DNA of 64,000 bases, taken from positions 1 through 64,000 of the forward strand of contig JAJZUV010000017.1 of the NCBI GenBank assembly GCA_021848345.1, in the 5' to 3' direction. Position numbers and translations under genes: made by a program. The DNA comes from Pseudomonadota bacterium. Its GTDB lineage: Bacteria; Pseudomonadota; Gammaproteobacteria; Burkholderiales; Burkholderiaceae_C. Position 1 is the stretch's first letter; every line of letters begins with the position of its first letter. This document shows positions 31,718 to 44,626 of this stretch, piece by piece. The notes beneath the pieces were generated by a model. That model ran no database searches and was not told where the DNA came from. It was given only the letters and a program-made list of their open reading frames with translations.

Positions 31718-32200
31718 ATGTTCGAGGTGCGCATCCAGACCGAGGCCTTCGACGCGGGCGCCGAATCGCGCCGCTTGCGCGCCGGGCGCACCGACATCGG
31801 CGCGCTGGTGGTGTTCGAGGGCATCTGCCGCGACCATGCCCCCGGGATCGAGGGCGTGCAGTCCCTGGAACTGGAACATTACCCAGAAATGACCGGCGCC
31901 AGCATCGAGCGCATGGTCGAGCAGGCGCGCGCGCGCTGGCCGCTGCAAGGAGCCGTGGTGGTGCATCGGGTGGGGCTGCTGCACCCCGGGGACCCGATCG
32001 TGCTGGTGGCGGTGGCCAGCAGCCATCGCCACGACGCCTTCGAGGCCTGCGCGTTCCTGATGGATTACCTGAAGACCCAGGCGCCGCTGTGGAAGAAGGA
32101 AGCCACCCCGCAAGGCGCGCAGTGGGTGGACGCGCGGGAATCGGACGACCAGGCGCTGACGCGCTGGGGCATCGAGTCCGGCAACAGCCGAGCTTCCTGA
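31718..32200 (+). CDS. moaE: Molybdopterin synthase catalytic subunit MoaE
   Basis: Forms the heterotetrameric molybdopterin synthase with MoaD. The 160 residues show the family pattern: GALVVFEGICRDH (usually VGxxR), LELEHYPEM, VVVHRVGLLHPGDPIVLVAVASSHR, and the catalytic Lys region MDYLKTQAPLWKKE. Last gene of the cofactor block; the next genes are on the opposite strand. Confidence 0.95.
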   Translation: MFEVRIQTEAFDAGAESRRLRAGRTDIGALVVFEGICRDHAPGIEGVQSLELEHYPEMTGASIERMVEQARARWPLQGAVVVHRVGLLHPGDPIVLVAVASSHRHDAFEACAFLMDYLKTQAPLWKKEATPQGAQWVDARESDDQALTRWGIESGNSRAS

Positions 32201-32241
32201 GGGGTTGCGCGAGGGCTTGGCAGGCCGCGCAGGCGGCCGCG

Positions 32242-32586
32242 TCAGAATACGGACCGCAAGCCTGCCAGGCGGCCGAGCAGGCGCGCCCAGGCCTGAACCC
32301 GGCCGCGACCGCGGCGCAGGCCCAGCCACAGCAGCCAGCCATTGCGCAGCCAGCGCAGGGCGCGCCGAGGGCGCCACAGCAGGAACAGCCCGCCCAGCGC
32401 TGCGCCCAGCAGGGAATGTTCGCGCAGCAGGCCGGACACGTTCGCACCCAGGCCGCGCAGCTGGGAGGCGGTGGCCAGCACGCTTTCCACTTCCTCCAGC
32501 ATGCCCAGGCAGCTCGCGCGTTGCTGCGCGATGCGCAGCTGCAGCCGCTGCTTGCGCAGCAGCAGTTGCACGTCCTCAGAGATCAC
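32242..32586 (-). CDS. Small YqjK-like protein
   Basis: A 114-residue product with a basic, Gln/Arg-rich helical N-terminal half (LLRKQRLQLRIAQQRASCLG) and a hydrophobic segment, LLGAALGGLFLLW, before an Arg-rich tail. It has the size and position of YqjK, the third gene of yqjD-yqjE-yqjK loci, though similarity beyond composition is limited. The start is a GTG at 32586 that overlaps the yqjE-like stop by 11 bases, indicating coupling. Function unknown. Confidence 0.6.
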   Translation of the reverse strand: MISEDVQLLLRKQRLQLRIAQQRASCLGMLEEVESVLATASQLRGLGANVSGLLREHSLLGAALGGLFLLWRPRRALRWLRNGWLLWLGLRRGRGRVQAWARLLGRLAGLRSVF

Positions 32587-32974
32587 GGCGCCGCTCCAGC
32601 GCTGCGCGGTCGCTTTCCAGCTCGGCCAGGCTGGCGGCGAACAGGCGACTGCCCGCGGCCCAGGCGCGCGCGGCCACGCCGGCCGCGCCCACGCCCAGCG
32701 CGAGGGTGATGAAGGTGGCGATGCCCAGGCCGAGCTGCCGGTGGGTGTCCCACAGCGCCACGGTGAGCCAGATCAGCGCGAACACCACCGCGAAGCCCAG
32801 CAGCACCGCCGCCAGCACGGTGCCCAGCAGCAGGCGCGCCAGGCGCAGCTTTTCCTCCTGCAGTTCCAGGCCGAGCAGTTCCAGGCGGGTCTGCGCGGTC
32901 TGCAGCAGCAGGTCGAGGCGCTCGCGCAGCGCGCCGCCGCCGGCGGCGCCGAACAGGGGTTTCACCTGCGGCAA
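32576..32974 (-). CDS. YqjE / phage-holin-superfamily-III-like membrane protein
   Basis: A 132-residue protein with an amphipathic N-terminal helix (LLQTAQTRLELLGLELQEEKLRLARLLLG), two adjacent membrane helices around 45-100, and a charged C-terminal helix. This is the layout of the YqjE family. It lies 4 bases after the yqjD-like gene and overlaps the yqjK-like gene. In E. coli the YqjD partner binds stationary-phase ribosomes at the membrane; a related role here is inference. Confidence 0.8.
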   Translation of the reverse strand: MPQVKPLFGAAGGGALRERLDLLLQTAQTRLELLGLELQEEKLRLARLLLGTVLAAVLLGFAVVFALIWLTVALWDTHRQLGLGIATFITLALGVGAAGVAARAWAAGSRLFAASLAELESDRAALERRRDL

Positions 32975-32978
32975 CCCG

Positions 32979-33317
32979 TCAGCGGCGGCCGATCAGCAGG
33001 CCGAGCAGGAAGGCCACGCCGGCGGTGGCGCCGATGGACTTCCAGGGGTTGTCGTGCACGTAGTCGTCGGTGGCGCGGGCCACCTGCTTGCCGCGCTCGA
33101 CCATGTCGGCCTCGAGTTCGAACAGCTGTTCCTTCATGGTCGACAGGCGTTCGCCCAGGCGTGCGCGTACGTCCGCCAGGCGTTCGCCGGCCTGGCCGGC
33201 GGTGAGGCTGAGCAGTTCCTCGGCGTCCGAGGCGACTTCGCGCAGGTCGGCCACCAGCCTGTCGGTGGCCTGGATGCCTTCGGCTGCGGCGGCTGCTTTG
33301 CTTGCGATCTTGGCCAT
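32979..33317 (-). CDS. YqjD/ElaB family (DUF883) C-tail-anchored protein
   Basis: A 112-residue protein with a long Ala/Glu/Arg-rich helix and a single C-terminal membrane segment preceded by the family motif DNPWKSIG and ended by LLGLLIGRR. E. coli YqjD and ElaB are stationary-phase inner-membrane proteins that bind ribosomes. First gene of a minus-strand trio, divergent from clpB across 250 bases. Confidence 0.88.
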   Translation of the reverse strand: MAKIASKAAAAAEGIQATDRLVADLREVASDAEELLSLTAGQAGERLADVRARLGERLSTMKEQLFELEADMVERGKQVARATDDYVHDNPWKSIGATAGVAFLLGLLIGRR

Positions 33318-33514
33318 GGTGCGTTCTCCCGTTGGTGGTTGGTCGGAACCCGGTCCGCCCGCGGGCGCGGGAGGACTCGATGATCGTCATCAGCTTAGGC
33401 CCACCCCCAAACACCGCGGGCAAGCAGGCCCTTTTGCACGAATCGCCCCCCGATGATGCCACTTTCCGCGCCGAGCGTGGTTCATCCAGATCAAGTGCCC
33501 GAACCCCGCCGGAC

Positions 33515-33542
33515 CTTGAAATGGCGGTCATGTCCCGCATCT
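33515..33542 (+). promoter_or_regulatory. Sigma-32 (RpoH) type heat-shock promoter of clpB
   Basis: CTTGAAA at 33515-33521 is an exact match to the RpoH -35 consensus. CCGCATCT at 33535-33542 matches the -10 consensus CCCCATNT at seven of eight positions, with a 13-base spacer. It lies 26 bases before the clpB start codon, leaving a short leader with GGAGAAA as ribosome binding site. Heat-shock control of clpB is well established in Proteobacteria. Confidence 0.88.
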
Positions 33543-33567
33543 GTGCCTGGTATCCACGGAGAAATCC

Positions 33568-36165
<2,598 letters not shown>

Positions 36166-36277
36166 TCAGCGTCCTTTTCGCGAGAGGGGGCGCCCCCATG
36201 CCGGCGCCGTCAGGCGCTAGCATGGGGCTTTCGCCCCCCGCTCGCGCGGGCGGCTGTCCCCGAACCCGAATCCGACG

Positions 36278-36877
36278 ATGACATCCTGGAAAGGCCGCCT
36301 GCTGCGCGCCGCGCTGGCAGGCCTCGCGGCGCTGCTTCTGCTCGGCGCCTGCGGCAAGAAACTGCACTGGGACCTGGACGATGTCGGCAGCGTGCTGCCC
36401 GACCTCCAGTTCAACCTGGTGAACGACCAAGGCAAGCCGGTGACCGCGGCCGACTACGCCGGCAAGGTGGTGGTGCTGTACTTCGGCTACACCCATTGCC
36501 CCGACGTGTGCCCGCTGACCATGTCGCACCTGGCCGACGCGGTGCAGGCGCTGGGGCCGAAGGCCGACGACGTGCGCATCCTGTTCGTCTCGGTGGATCC
36601 TGCACGCGACACCCAGGCCATCCTGAAGGCCTACACGCGCGCCTTCAGCCCGCAGGCGGTGGGCCTGACCGGCTCCATGGCGCAGATCCAGGCGGTGACC
36701 AAGCGATTCCACGTGGCCTTCAACTACGACCAGAAGGACGCCTCGGGCAACTACGTGGTCAACCACAGCGCGGCCATCTACGTGTTCGACAAGCGCGGTC
36801 GCGGCAAGCTGATCGGCTCGGAGAACACGCCGCCGGCGCAGATCACGCATGACCTGCGTCAACTGATCGACGACTGA
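36278..36877 (+). CDS. Sco1/SenC family copper-binding lipoprotein
   Basis: Thioredoxin-fold protein that delivers copper to the CuA site of cytochrome c oxidase in characterised relatives. The 199-residue product has a lipoprotein signal (LLLLGACGKK, lipobox Cys about residue 25), the CxxxC copper motif in YTHCPDVCPLTMSHL, and the conserved His in NHSAAIYVFD. The C-terminal codons are part of an 11-bp tandem repeat. No cox structural genes are nearby; a CtaG gene is convergent. Confidence 0.93.
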   Translation: MTSWKGRLLRAALAGLAALLLLGACGKKLHWDLDDVGSVLPDLQFNLVNDQGKPVTAADYAGKVVVLYFGYTHCPDVCPLTMSHLADAVQALGPKADDVRILFVSVDPARDTQAILKAYTRAFSPQAVGLTGSMAQIQAVTKRFHVAFNYDQKDASGNYVVNHSAAIYVFDKRGRGKLIGSENTPPAQITHDLRQLIDD

Positions 36878-36915
36878 TCGACGACTGATCGACGACTGAT
36901 CGACGACTGATCGAC
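36863..36915. repeat. 11-bp tandem repeat across the sco stop codon
   Basis: CTGATCGACGA is repeated four times (36863, 36874, 36885, 36896) plus nine bases of a fifth copy. The first unit encodes the last residues LIDD of the Sco protein, and the stop TGA is formed at the junction with the second unit, so changes in copy number leave the protein end unchanged. A potential variable-number locus. Confidence 0.95.
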
Positions 36916-36932
36916 AGCCGGGCTGCGGCCGT

Positions 36933-37787
36933 TCAGGCGTGGCGCGGCGCCCCGGGCGGGGCCAGCGGGCGCTTCGGCGCCGCCGGCCTGCGCTCGGACA
37001 GGCGCATCCAGCGCCGCAGTGCGATCATCGAGGCCACCACGTTGATGGCCGAGGCGGGAATCCACAGGATCAGGCCGCCCAGGTGCTGGTCGCTCATCGG
37101 GCTCAGGCCTTCCAGCGCGCGCCCGCACAGCGAGTAGATGGGATACCAGTCGGTGCTGTTGAGCGCCAGCACCGCGCCCAGCAGCATCTGCGGCACCATG
37201 CCGATCACCGGCAGGAAGACGCGCCAGCCCGGACGGATGTGCGCGGGCGGCGCCGGGCGCGGATCGAGCACCAGCCACCAGAACAGCAGGCCGTCGAACA
37301 CCATGGTCCAGTTCATCAACTGGTACAGGTTGGTGTTGAGCATGACCCCGACGTGCACCTTGGGCACCAGCCAGAACACCACCAGCCCGGAGAACAGCGC
37401 GACCGCCACCGCCGCGTTGAGCAGCAGCTTCGACAGCCACCGCACCGGTGCCAGGCCCAGCATGGGCAGCAGCCAGCGCCGGCGCCAGCGCGCCGGCAGC
37501 CCGGAGCGCCAGGTGGGCCCGGGCCAGGCGGCGATGACCAGCAGCGGCCCCAGGTCGTGCAGCACGGTCTGCTGCAGCATGTGCACGAAGAACTCGTGCT
37601 CCGCCAGGTAATCCCACTGGGTCTGCAGGCCTTGCCAGATCAACACCCAGCCGATCCAGAACAGCGCCTGGCGCCATGCCGGCGTGCGCCGGCGCAAGCT
37701 TCCTCGCAGGTACAGCAAGGCGCCCAGCGCCAGGAAGGCGGCCATGGGCCAGGAGGGATACCAGGGGACGAACCAGTTCAACGACAT
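36933..37787 (-). CDS. ctaG: Cytochrome c oxidase assembly factor CtaG (caa3 type)
   Basis: Multi-pass inner-membrane protein of the Caa3_CtaG family, needed for cytochrome oxidase assembly in Bacillus. The 284 residues have about seven membrane helices, with HMLQQTVLHDLGPLLVIAAWP, NLYQLMNWTMVFDGLLFWWLVLDPRP and MVPQMLLGAVLALNSTDWYPIY typical of the family. The start MSLNWFVPWYPSW at 37787 is chosen as family-like; the frame is open to 37871. It is convergent with the sco gene, which suggests a shared role in respiratory oxidase maturation. Confidence 0.85.
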   Translation of the reverse strand: MSLNWFVPWYPSWPMAAFLALGALLYLRGSLRRRTPAWRQALFWIGWVLIWQGLQTQWDYLAEHEFFVHMLQQTVLHDLGPLLVIAAWPGPTWRSGLPARWRRRWLLPMLGLAPVRWLSKLLLNAAVAVALFSGLVVFWLVPKVHVGVMLNTNLYQLMNWTMVFDGLLFWWLVLDPRPAPPAHIRPGWRVFLPVIGMVPQMLLGAVLALNSTDWYPIYSLCGRALEGLSPMSDQHLGGLILWIPASAINVVASMIALRRWMRLSERRPAAPKRPLAPPGAPRHA

Positions 37788-37988
37788 GCGGCGAGCTTCG
37801 GCGGGCGTCGCGATGCGGCGCAGCGCCCAGCATAGCGCGATGCGCGAGGCGGCGGCCGCCGCGATGGTCACGCCGGGCGCGGCTCATGCAACGGGATTTG
37901 ACCTGGAGCATTACGCTGTGGTGTCGGAGGCCGTGCAATCAGGGACATGCCGCGCACGCGTACTCAGCCCCCCCCGGAGATCGTTCCC

Positions 37989-38537
37989 ATGTCGTTGTCG
38001 AACCCGCCTGCCACCTGCGCGATCAATACCTGCGACTTCTGCGACCAGCACGGCGAGGCGATCGAGCGCGGGGACCTGCGTGTGCTGCCCCCGGTTTTCC
38101 GCCACTATGGTCGCCAGGGCGTGTTCTTCGGGGAGATCGTCACCCTGCGCTGCCTCGAGGACAACGCGCTGCTGCGCGCCACGCTGCAGCAGGCCGGCAT
38201 GCAGCGCGTGCTGGTGGTCGACGGCGGTGCCTCGATGGCGCGCGCATTGTTCGGCGGGCAGTTGTCGGAGCTGGCGGTACGCAACGGCTGGGCCGGCGTG
38301 GTGATCGACGGCTGCGTGCGCGACGTGCAGGAACTGCAGGCTTGCGCGATCGGCGTGCGCGCGCTGGCATGCGTGCCGGTGCCGCCGCGCAAGCTGGGAA
38401 CCGGAGAGCGCGACCAGCCGGTGCACATCCAGGGCGTGCGGGTTCTCCCCGGCGAATGGTTGTATGCCGACGCCGACGGCATCGTGGTCAGCGCGCAGGC
38501 GCTGCATCGGCCGCACACGGCTCCCCAGCCCGCCTGA
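37989..38537 (+). CDS. rraA: RraA-family protein (regulator of RNase E activity A / aldolase-like)
   Basis: Trimeric RraA-fold protein. The 182 residues contain FGGQLSELAVRNGWAGVVIDGCVRDVQEL, GVRALACVPVPPRKLGTG and ADADGIVVS, which match RraA. Members of the fold either inhibit RNase E or act as 4-hydroxy-4-methyl-2-oxoglutarate aldolases; sequence alone does not decide. ATG 37989 (MSLSNPPATCAINTCDF) fits the family better than an ATG at 37947. It is convergent with lexA. Confidence 0.88.
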   Translation: MSLSNPPATCAINTCDFCDQHGEAIERGDLRVLPPVFRHYGRQGVFFGEIVTLRCLEDNALLRATLQQAGMQRVLVVDGGASMARALFGGQLSELAVRNGWAGVVIDGCVRDVQELQACAIGVRALACVPVPPRKLGTGERDQPVHIQGVRVLPGEWLYADADGIVVSAQALHRPHTAPQPA

Positions 38538-38541
38538 CGGC

Positions 38542-38574
38542 CCGGCCCGGCACGAGGGGCGTCACCCGGGCCGG
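38542..38574. terminator. Hairpin between convergent rraA and lexA
   Basis: CCGGCCCGG (38542-38550) pairs with CCGGGCCGG (38566-38574), a 9-bp perfect stem with a 15-base loop, just after the rraA stop and before the lexA stop. It lacks a T-run on either strand, so termination is only suggested by position. Confidence 0.4.
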
Positions 38575-38616
38575 ACAGGCCCCGACACACCGCGGGCGGG
38601 CTCGCCCCCGTTGAGT

Positions 38617-39285
38617 TCAGACGCCGTTGCGCAGCAGACCCACGGCCAGGCCCTCGATGTCGAAGGGCTGCCCGGGTTCGACCACGATGGGCGAGAAATC
38701 CGGGTTCTCGGGGAGAAGTTCGATGCGGGCGGCCGAGCGCCGCAGGCGTTTGACCGTGACCTCGTCGCCCAGTCGGGCCACGACGATCTGCCCGTTGCGC
38801 ACGTCCTGGGTCTGGCGCACCGCGAGCAGGTCCCCGTCCAGAATGCCGGCGCCCTGCATGCTGGCGCCGCGCACCTTCAGCAGGTAGTCGGGGCGTGCGC
38901 TGAACAGGCCGGGATCGACCCCGAGGGTGCTTTCCACGTGCTCCTGGGCCAGGATGGGACTGCCGGCCGCGACGCGCCCGATCAGCGGCAGCATCAGCTG
39001 TTCCATGCCGGGCAGCGCGCGCGCCAGGCCGCCGCCGCCGCCCGAGCGCAACGCCCCTGCGGCCTGGGGCGTGAGGCGGATGCCGCGCGAGGTACCGGAG
39101 GCCAGTTCCAGCATGCCCTTGCGCGCCAGTGCGTGCAGGTGATCCTCGGCGGCATTGGCGGAGCGGAACCCCAGTTCGGCCGCGATCTCCGCGCGCGTGG
39201 GCGGGTAGCCGCTGCGTTCGATGCTGCGGGCGATGAGCCTGAGGATCTCCTCCTGGCGGGCGGTAAGCTTCGCGGCGTTGGGCAT
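38617..39285 (-). CDS. lexA: LexA repressor
   Basis: SOS regulator that represses DNA-damage genes and self-cleaves with RecA filaments. The 222 residues have an N-terminal winged helix ([40 protein letters not shown]), the Ala107-Gly108 cleavage site in GRVAAGSP, and the serine-lysine catalytic pair Ser142 (RGASMQG) and Lys179 (EVTVKRL). A LexA box lies 38 bases upstream, so it autoregulates. Confidence 0.96.
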   Translation of the reverse strand: MPNAAKLTARQEEILRLIARSIERSGYPPTRAEIAAELGFRSANAAEDHLHALARKGMLELASGTSRGIRLTPQAAGALRSGGGGGLARALPGMEQLMLPLIGRVAAGSPILAQEHVESTLGVDPGLFSARPDYLLKVRGASMQGAGILDGDLLAVRQTQDVRNGQIVVARLGDEVTVKRLRRSAARIELLPENPDFSPIVVEPGQPFDIEGLAVGLLRNGV

Positions 39286-39322
39286 GCAGGCTGCTCCTCG
39301 GGCGGCACTGTATAAAAGTTCC

Positions 39323-39338
39323 CTGTATTTTTATCCAG
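39323..39338. promoter_or_regulatory. LexA (SOS) box between lexA and the asparaginase gene
   Basis: CTGTATTTTTATCCAG matches the CTG-N10-CAG operator pattern with an AT-rich core. A weaker half-matching copy, CTGTATAAAAGTTCCC, sits at 39308-39323 next to it. The box is 38 bases upstream of the lexA start and 12 bases upstream of the divergent asparaginase start, so it could control both. Confidence 0.85.
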
Positions 39339-39349
39339 ACCCAGAGACA

Positions 39350-40357
39350 ATGCAAGATCCCCGATGCGAACTCCCCGCGGCCGGCGCAGGCCTGCTGCCC
39401 CATGTGCTGGTGCTGGGCACCGGCGGCACCATCGCCGGGGTCGCGCCCCCGGCGAACACCGCCACCGGCGCCGGCTACACGGCCGGCGTGCTGGGCGTGG
39501 AGCAACTGCTGGCCTCGGCGCCCGGGATCGCGCAGCAGGCCCGGCTGGAGTTCGAGCAGTTGTGCAACATCGACAGCAAGGACGCCAACCCCGCGCTGTG
39601 GCTGCAACTGGCGCGCGAGGTCCGAGCCTGGCGCGCGCGCGCCGGAACCGCCGGCTGCGTGATCACCCACGGCAGCGACACCCTGGAGGAAACCGCCTAC
39701 GCGCTGGACTGTCTGCTCGAGCCCGGCAGCCCGGTGGTGCTCACCGCGGCCATGCTGCCGGCGGCCGCGTTGTCGGCCGACGGCCCGCGCAACCTGTTCG
39801 ATGCCGTGCGCGTGGCCGGCGATCCGGCGGCGGCCGGGCGCGGCGTGCTGTGCGTGGCGCATGGGCGGGTGCATGCGGCACGCGACGTGAGCAAGCAGCA
39901 TCCCGCGCGCATCGACGCCTTCGCCTCCGGCGAGCGCGGCCCGCTGGGTTTCATCGGCGCCAGCGGCCTGCGTTTCACGCGCGAGCAACCCGGGGTCGAG
40001 CCGCGCCCCCTGGCGGGGCTGGCGCTGCCGTCGCCGGAGATGGCGGCACCGCGCGTCGAACTGGTCTGCAGCCACGCGGGAGCCGATGGAGAACTGGTGC
40101 GCGCGCTGGTGGCCGCGTCGGTCGCCGGCACGCTGCGCCCGCCGCTTCACGCGCTGGTGGTGCTGGGCACCGGGGGCGGCACCGTGCACGAGGGGCTCGC
40201 GGCCGCGCTGGACCAGGCCGCCGAGGCAGGCGTGCGGGTGCAGGTGGTGCCGCGCACCGGTCCCTGCGAAGGAGGCGACTTCGACGGCTTGAACGCCGTC
40301 AAGGTGCGCGTGCGCCTGCTGCTCGAGGCACTGCTCGAGGCCCGGTCCGGGGCCTGA
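39350..40357 (+). CDS. L-asparaginase
   Basis: Hydrolyses asparagine to aspartate and ammonia. The 335-residue protein has the first catalytic Thr in LVLGTGGTIAGVAPP, the second motif in CVITHGSDTLEETAYALDC, and LPAAALSADGPRNLFDAV, all standard for bacterial asparaginases. No signal peptide is seen from ATG 39350, so it is probably cytoplasmic; the frame is open further upstream to 39221, but that region is the lexA promoter and N-terminus. The start lies 12 bases after a LexA box. It converges on the DUF4124 gene across a tandem repeat. Confidence 0.9.
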   Translation: MQDPRCELPAAGAGLLPHVLVLGTGGTIAGVAPPANTATGAGYTAGVLGVEQLLASAPGIAQQARLEFEQLCNIDSKDANPALWLQLAREVRAWRARAGTAGCVITHGSDTLEETAYALDCLLEPGSPVVLTAAMLPAAALSADGPRNLFDAVRVAGDPAAAGRGVLCVAHGRVHAARDVSKQHPARIDAFASGERGPLGFIGASGLRFTREQPGVEPRPLAGLALPSPEMAAPRVELVCSHAGADGELVRALVAASVAGTLRPPLHALVVLGTGGGTVHEGLAAALDQAAEAGVRVQVVPRTGPCEGGDFDGLNAVKVRVRLLLEALLEARSGA

Positions 40358-40546
40358 CCGGGCGCAGCCCGGCCCTGGTGGCGGTCTCAAGTAAGCGCCG
40401 GGCCGCCCCAAGCTTGCTTGACCCCCACGGGGGGCGGGCCGGGCGCAGCCCGGCCCTGGGGGCGGTCTCAAGTAAGCGCCGGGCCGCCCCAAGCTTGCTT
40501 GACCCCCACGGGGGGCGGGCCGGGCGCAGCCTGGCCCTGGGGGCCG
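40358..40546. repeat. 81-bp tandem repeat, 2.3 copies
   Basis: Near-identical units start at 40358, 40439 and 40520 (period 81), the third truncated at 40546 against the DUF4124 stop. Each unit contains GGGCCGCCCCAAG, CTTGCTTGA and a CCCCCACGGGGGG hairpin. The same core words occur in the 21931-22290 element, so both belong to one REP-like family at convergent gene ends. No gene is seen in this 189-base gap. Confidence 0.92.
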
Positions 40547-42671
<2,125 letters not shown>

Positions 42672-42679
42672 GCGTGACC

Positions 42680-44272
42680 ATGCACCAGAAGATCCTGATC
42701 CTGGACTTCGGATCCCAGGTCACGCAGCTCATCGCCCGCCGCGTGCGCGAGGCGCAGGTGTACTGCGAGATCCACCCCAACGACGTGGACGACCAGTTCA
42801 TCCGCGACATGGTGGCGCAGGGGCTCAAGGGCATCATCCTGTCGGGCAGCCACGCCAGCACCTACGAGGCGCACGACCTGCGCGCGCCGCAGGCGGTGTG
42901 GGACTGCGGGCTGCCGGTGCTGGGCATCTGCTACGGCATGCAGACCATGGCCGCGCAGCTCGGCGGCAAGGTGGAGTGGAGCGAGCACCGCGAGTTCGGC
43001 TATGCCGAGGTGCGCGCGCGCGGCCACACCCGGCTGCTCGACGGCATCGAGGACTTCCGCACGCCGGAAGGCCACGGCATGCTCAAGGTGTGGATGAGCC
43101 ACGGCGACAAGGTCACCGAGCTGCCGCCCGGCTTCAAGCTGCTGGCCAGCACCCCGAGCTGCCCCATCGCCGGCATGGCCGACGAGGCGCGAGGCTACTA
43201 CGCCGTGCAGTTCCATCCCGAGGTCACGCACACCCTGCAGGGCACCGCGCTGCTGCGGCGCTTCGTGCGCGACATCTGCGGCTGCAGCGGCGACTGGATC
43301 ATGGGCGATTACATCGCCGAGGCCACGCGGCGCATCCGCGAGCAGGTGGGCGACGAGCAGGTCATCCTGGGCCTGTCCGGCGGGGTCGATTCCAGCGTGG
43401 CGGCGGCGCTGATCCATCGCGCCATCGGCGACCAGCTCACCTGCGTGTTCGTCGACCACGGCCTGCTGCGCCAGGACGAGGGCCGCATGGTGATGGACAT
43501 GTTCGCCGGGCGCCTGCACGCGAAGGTGGTACACGTGGACGCCAGCGGCGAGTTCCTGCAGGCGCTGGCGGGAGTGTCGGATCCGGAACACAAGCGCCGC
43601 ATCATCGGGCGCGAGTTCGTCGAGGTGTTCCAGCGCGAGGCGCGCAAGCTCGAGCGCGCGAAATGGCTGGCCCAGGGCACCATCTACCCCGACGTGATCG
43701 AGTCGGGTGGTGCGAAGACCAAGAAGGCCACCACCATCAAGAGCCACCACAATGTCGGCGGCCTGCCCGAGACCCTGGGCCTGAAGCTGCTGGAGCCGCT
43801 GCGCGAACTGTTCAAGGACGAGGTGCGCGCACTCGGCAAGGCGCTGGGACTGCCGGCCGAGATGGTCGACCGCCATCCCTTCCCCGGTCCGGGCCTGGGG
43901 GTGCGCATCCTGGGCGAGATCAAGCGCGAATACGCCGACCTGCTGCGCAAGGCCGACGCGATTTTCATCGAGGAACTGCGCAACACCCGCGACGCCGCCA
44001 GCGGCAAGACCTGGTACGAACTCACCTCGCAGGCCTTCGCGGTGTTCCTGCCGGTCAAGAGCGTGGGCGTGATGGGCGACGGGCGCACCTACGACTACGT
44101 GGTGGCGTTGCGCGCGGTCAACACCAGCGACTTCATGACCGCCGACTGGGCGGAACTGCCTTACGCGCTGCTCAAGCGCGCGTCCAGTCGCATCATCAAC
44201 GAGGTGCGCGGCATCAACCGCGTGACCTACGACATCTCGTCCAAGCCGCCCGCGACCATCGAGTGGGAGTGA
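42680..44272 (+). CDS. guaA: GMP synthase (glutamine-hydrolysing)
   Basis: Aminates XMP to GMP using glutamine. The 530 residues have the class I amidotransferase domain ([15 protein letters not shown] with the nucleophilic Cys, FHPEVTHT), the ATP pyrophosphatase P-loop [13 protein letters not shown], and the C-terminal dimerisation domain ending in PPATIEWE. An in-frame GTG at 42674 would add two residues. It is followed by a strong terminator. The 3' end of guaA is a known integration hotspot for genomic islands in other bacteria. Confidence 0.97.
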   Translation: MHQKILILDFGSQVTQLIARRVREAQVYCEIHPNDVDDQFIRDMVAQGLKGIILSGSHASTYEAHDLRAPQAVWDCGLPVLGICYGMQTMAAQLGGKVEWSEHREFGYAEVRARGHTRLLDGIEDFRTPEGHGMLKVWMSHGDKVTELPPGFKLLASTPSCPIAGMADEARGYYAVQFHPEVTHTLQGTALLRRFVRDICGCSGDWIMGDYIAEATRRIREQVGDEQVILGLSGGVDSSVAAALIHRAIGDQLTCVFVDHGLLRQDEGRMVMDMFAGRLHAKVVHVDASGEFLQALAGVSDPEHKRRIIGREFVEVFQREARKLERAKWLAQGTIYPDVIESGGAKTKKATTIKSHHNVGGLPETLGLKLLEPLRELFKDEVRALGKALGLPAEMVDRHPFPGPGLGVRILGEIKREYADLLRKADAIFIEELRNTRDAASGKTWYELTSQAFAVFLPVKSVGVMGDGRTYDYVVALRAVNTSDFMTADWAELPYALLKRASSRIINEVRGINRVTYDISSKPPATIEWE

Positions 44273-44310
44273 GCTCCCCGCCGGCGCCTCGCGGCGCCAC
44301 ATGGCCTGCC

Positions 44311-44335
44311 AGCCCGCTGCGAAGCGGGCTTTTTT
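44311..44335 (+). terminator. Rho-independent terminator of guaBA
   Basis: AGCCCGCT (44311-44318) pairs with AGCGGGCT (44323-44330) around a GCGA loop, followed by a run of six T (44330-44335). It lies 38 bases after the guaA stop. Confidence 0.93.
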
Positions 44336-44626
44336 CTGCCCGGCCGGCGCGTCGCACTTTCGTGGATGCCCGCGGCAAGTGCGGCGGGAACCGGTAAGGG
44401 CCCGGATGGAAATTCGTCGCGATGGCAGCGTCGCGGCAGATCGAATTACCTCCGCATTGCCGTTTTGTTATTCGAACGATTTTTCCGGAAAATCGCCCCG
44501 GAAAATTGTTCCTGTCCGGCTAGCATGCAACGCAAGCTCGCGTTCGATCCGCAATTCAGAGCACCAGACGATGGTCGACGTGGATGCGTGAGCAACGATG
44601 CCAATCAGCTAGATTCCGGGGCCGGC
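44336..44626 (+). other. AT-richer leader region of the autotransporter gene
   Basis: No gene is seen. The stretch is visibly lower in GC than its neighbours. It contains the perfect palindrome TTTTCCGGAAAA (44481-44492) and a direct repeat CCGGAAAAT at 44485-44493 and 44499-44507, which could be a regulator binding site. A clear -10/-35 pair was not identified. Confidence 0.4.

Noticed and set aside
40358..40546. 81-bp repeats as a CRISPR array
   Set aside because: The units are contiguous and near-identical over the whole period, so there are no variable spacers.
42674..42679. GTG start for guaA two codons upstream
   Set aside because: Family proteins start close to [15 protein letters not shown] 42680 is adequate, though the GTG cannot be excluded.
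44272..44626. Genomic island integrated at guaA
   Set aside because: No integrase and no copy of the guaA 3' end was noticed downstream in the window; kept only as a composition-based finding.
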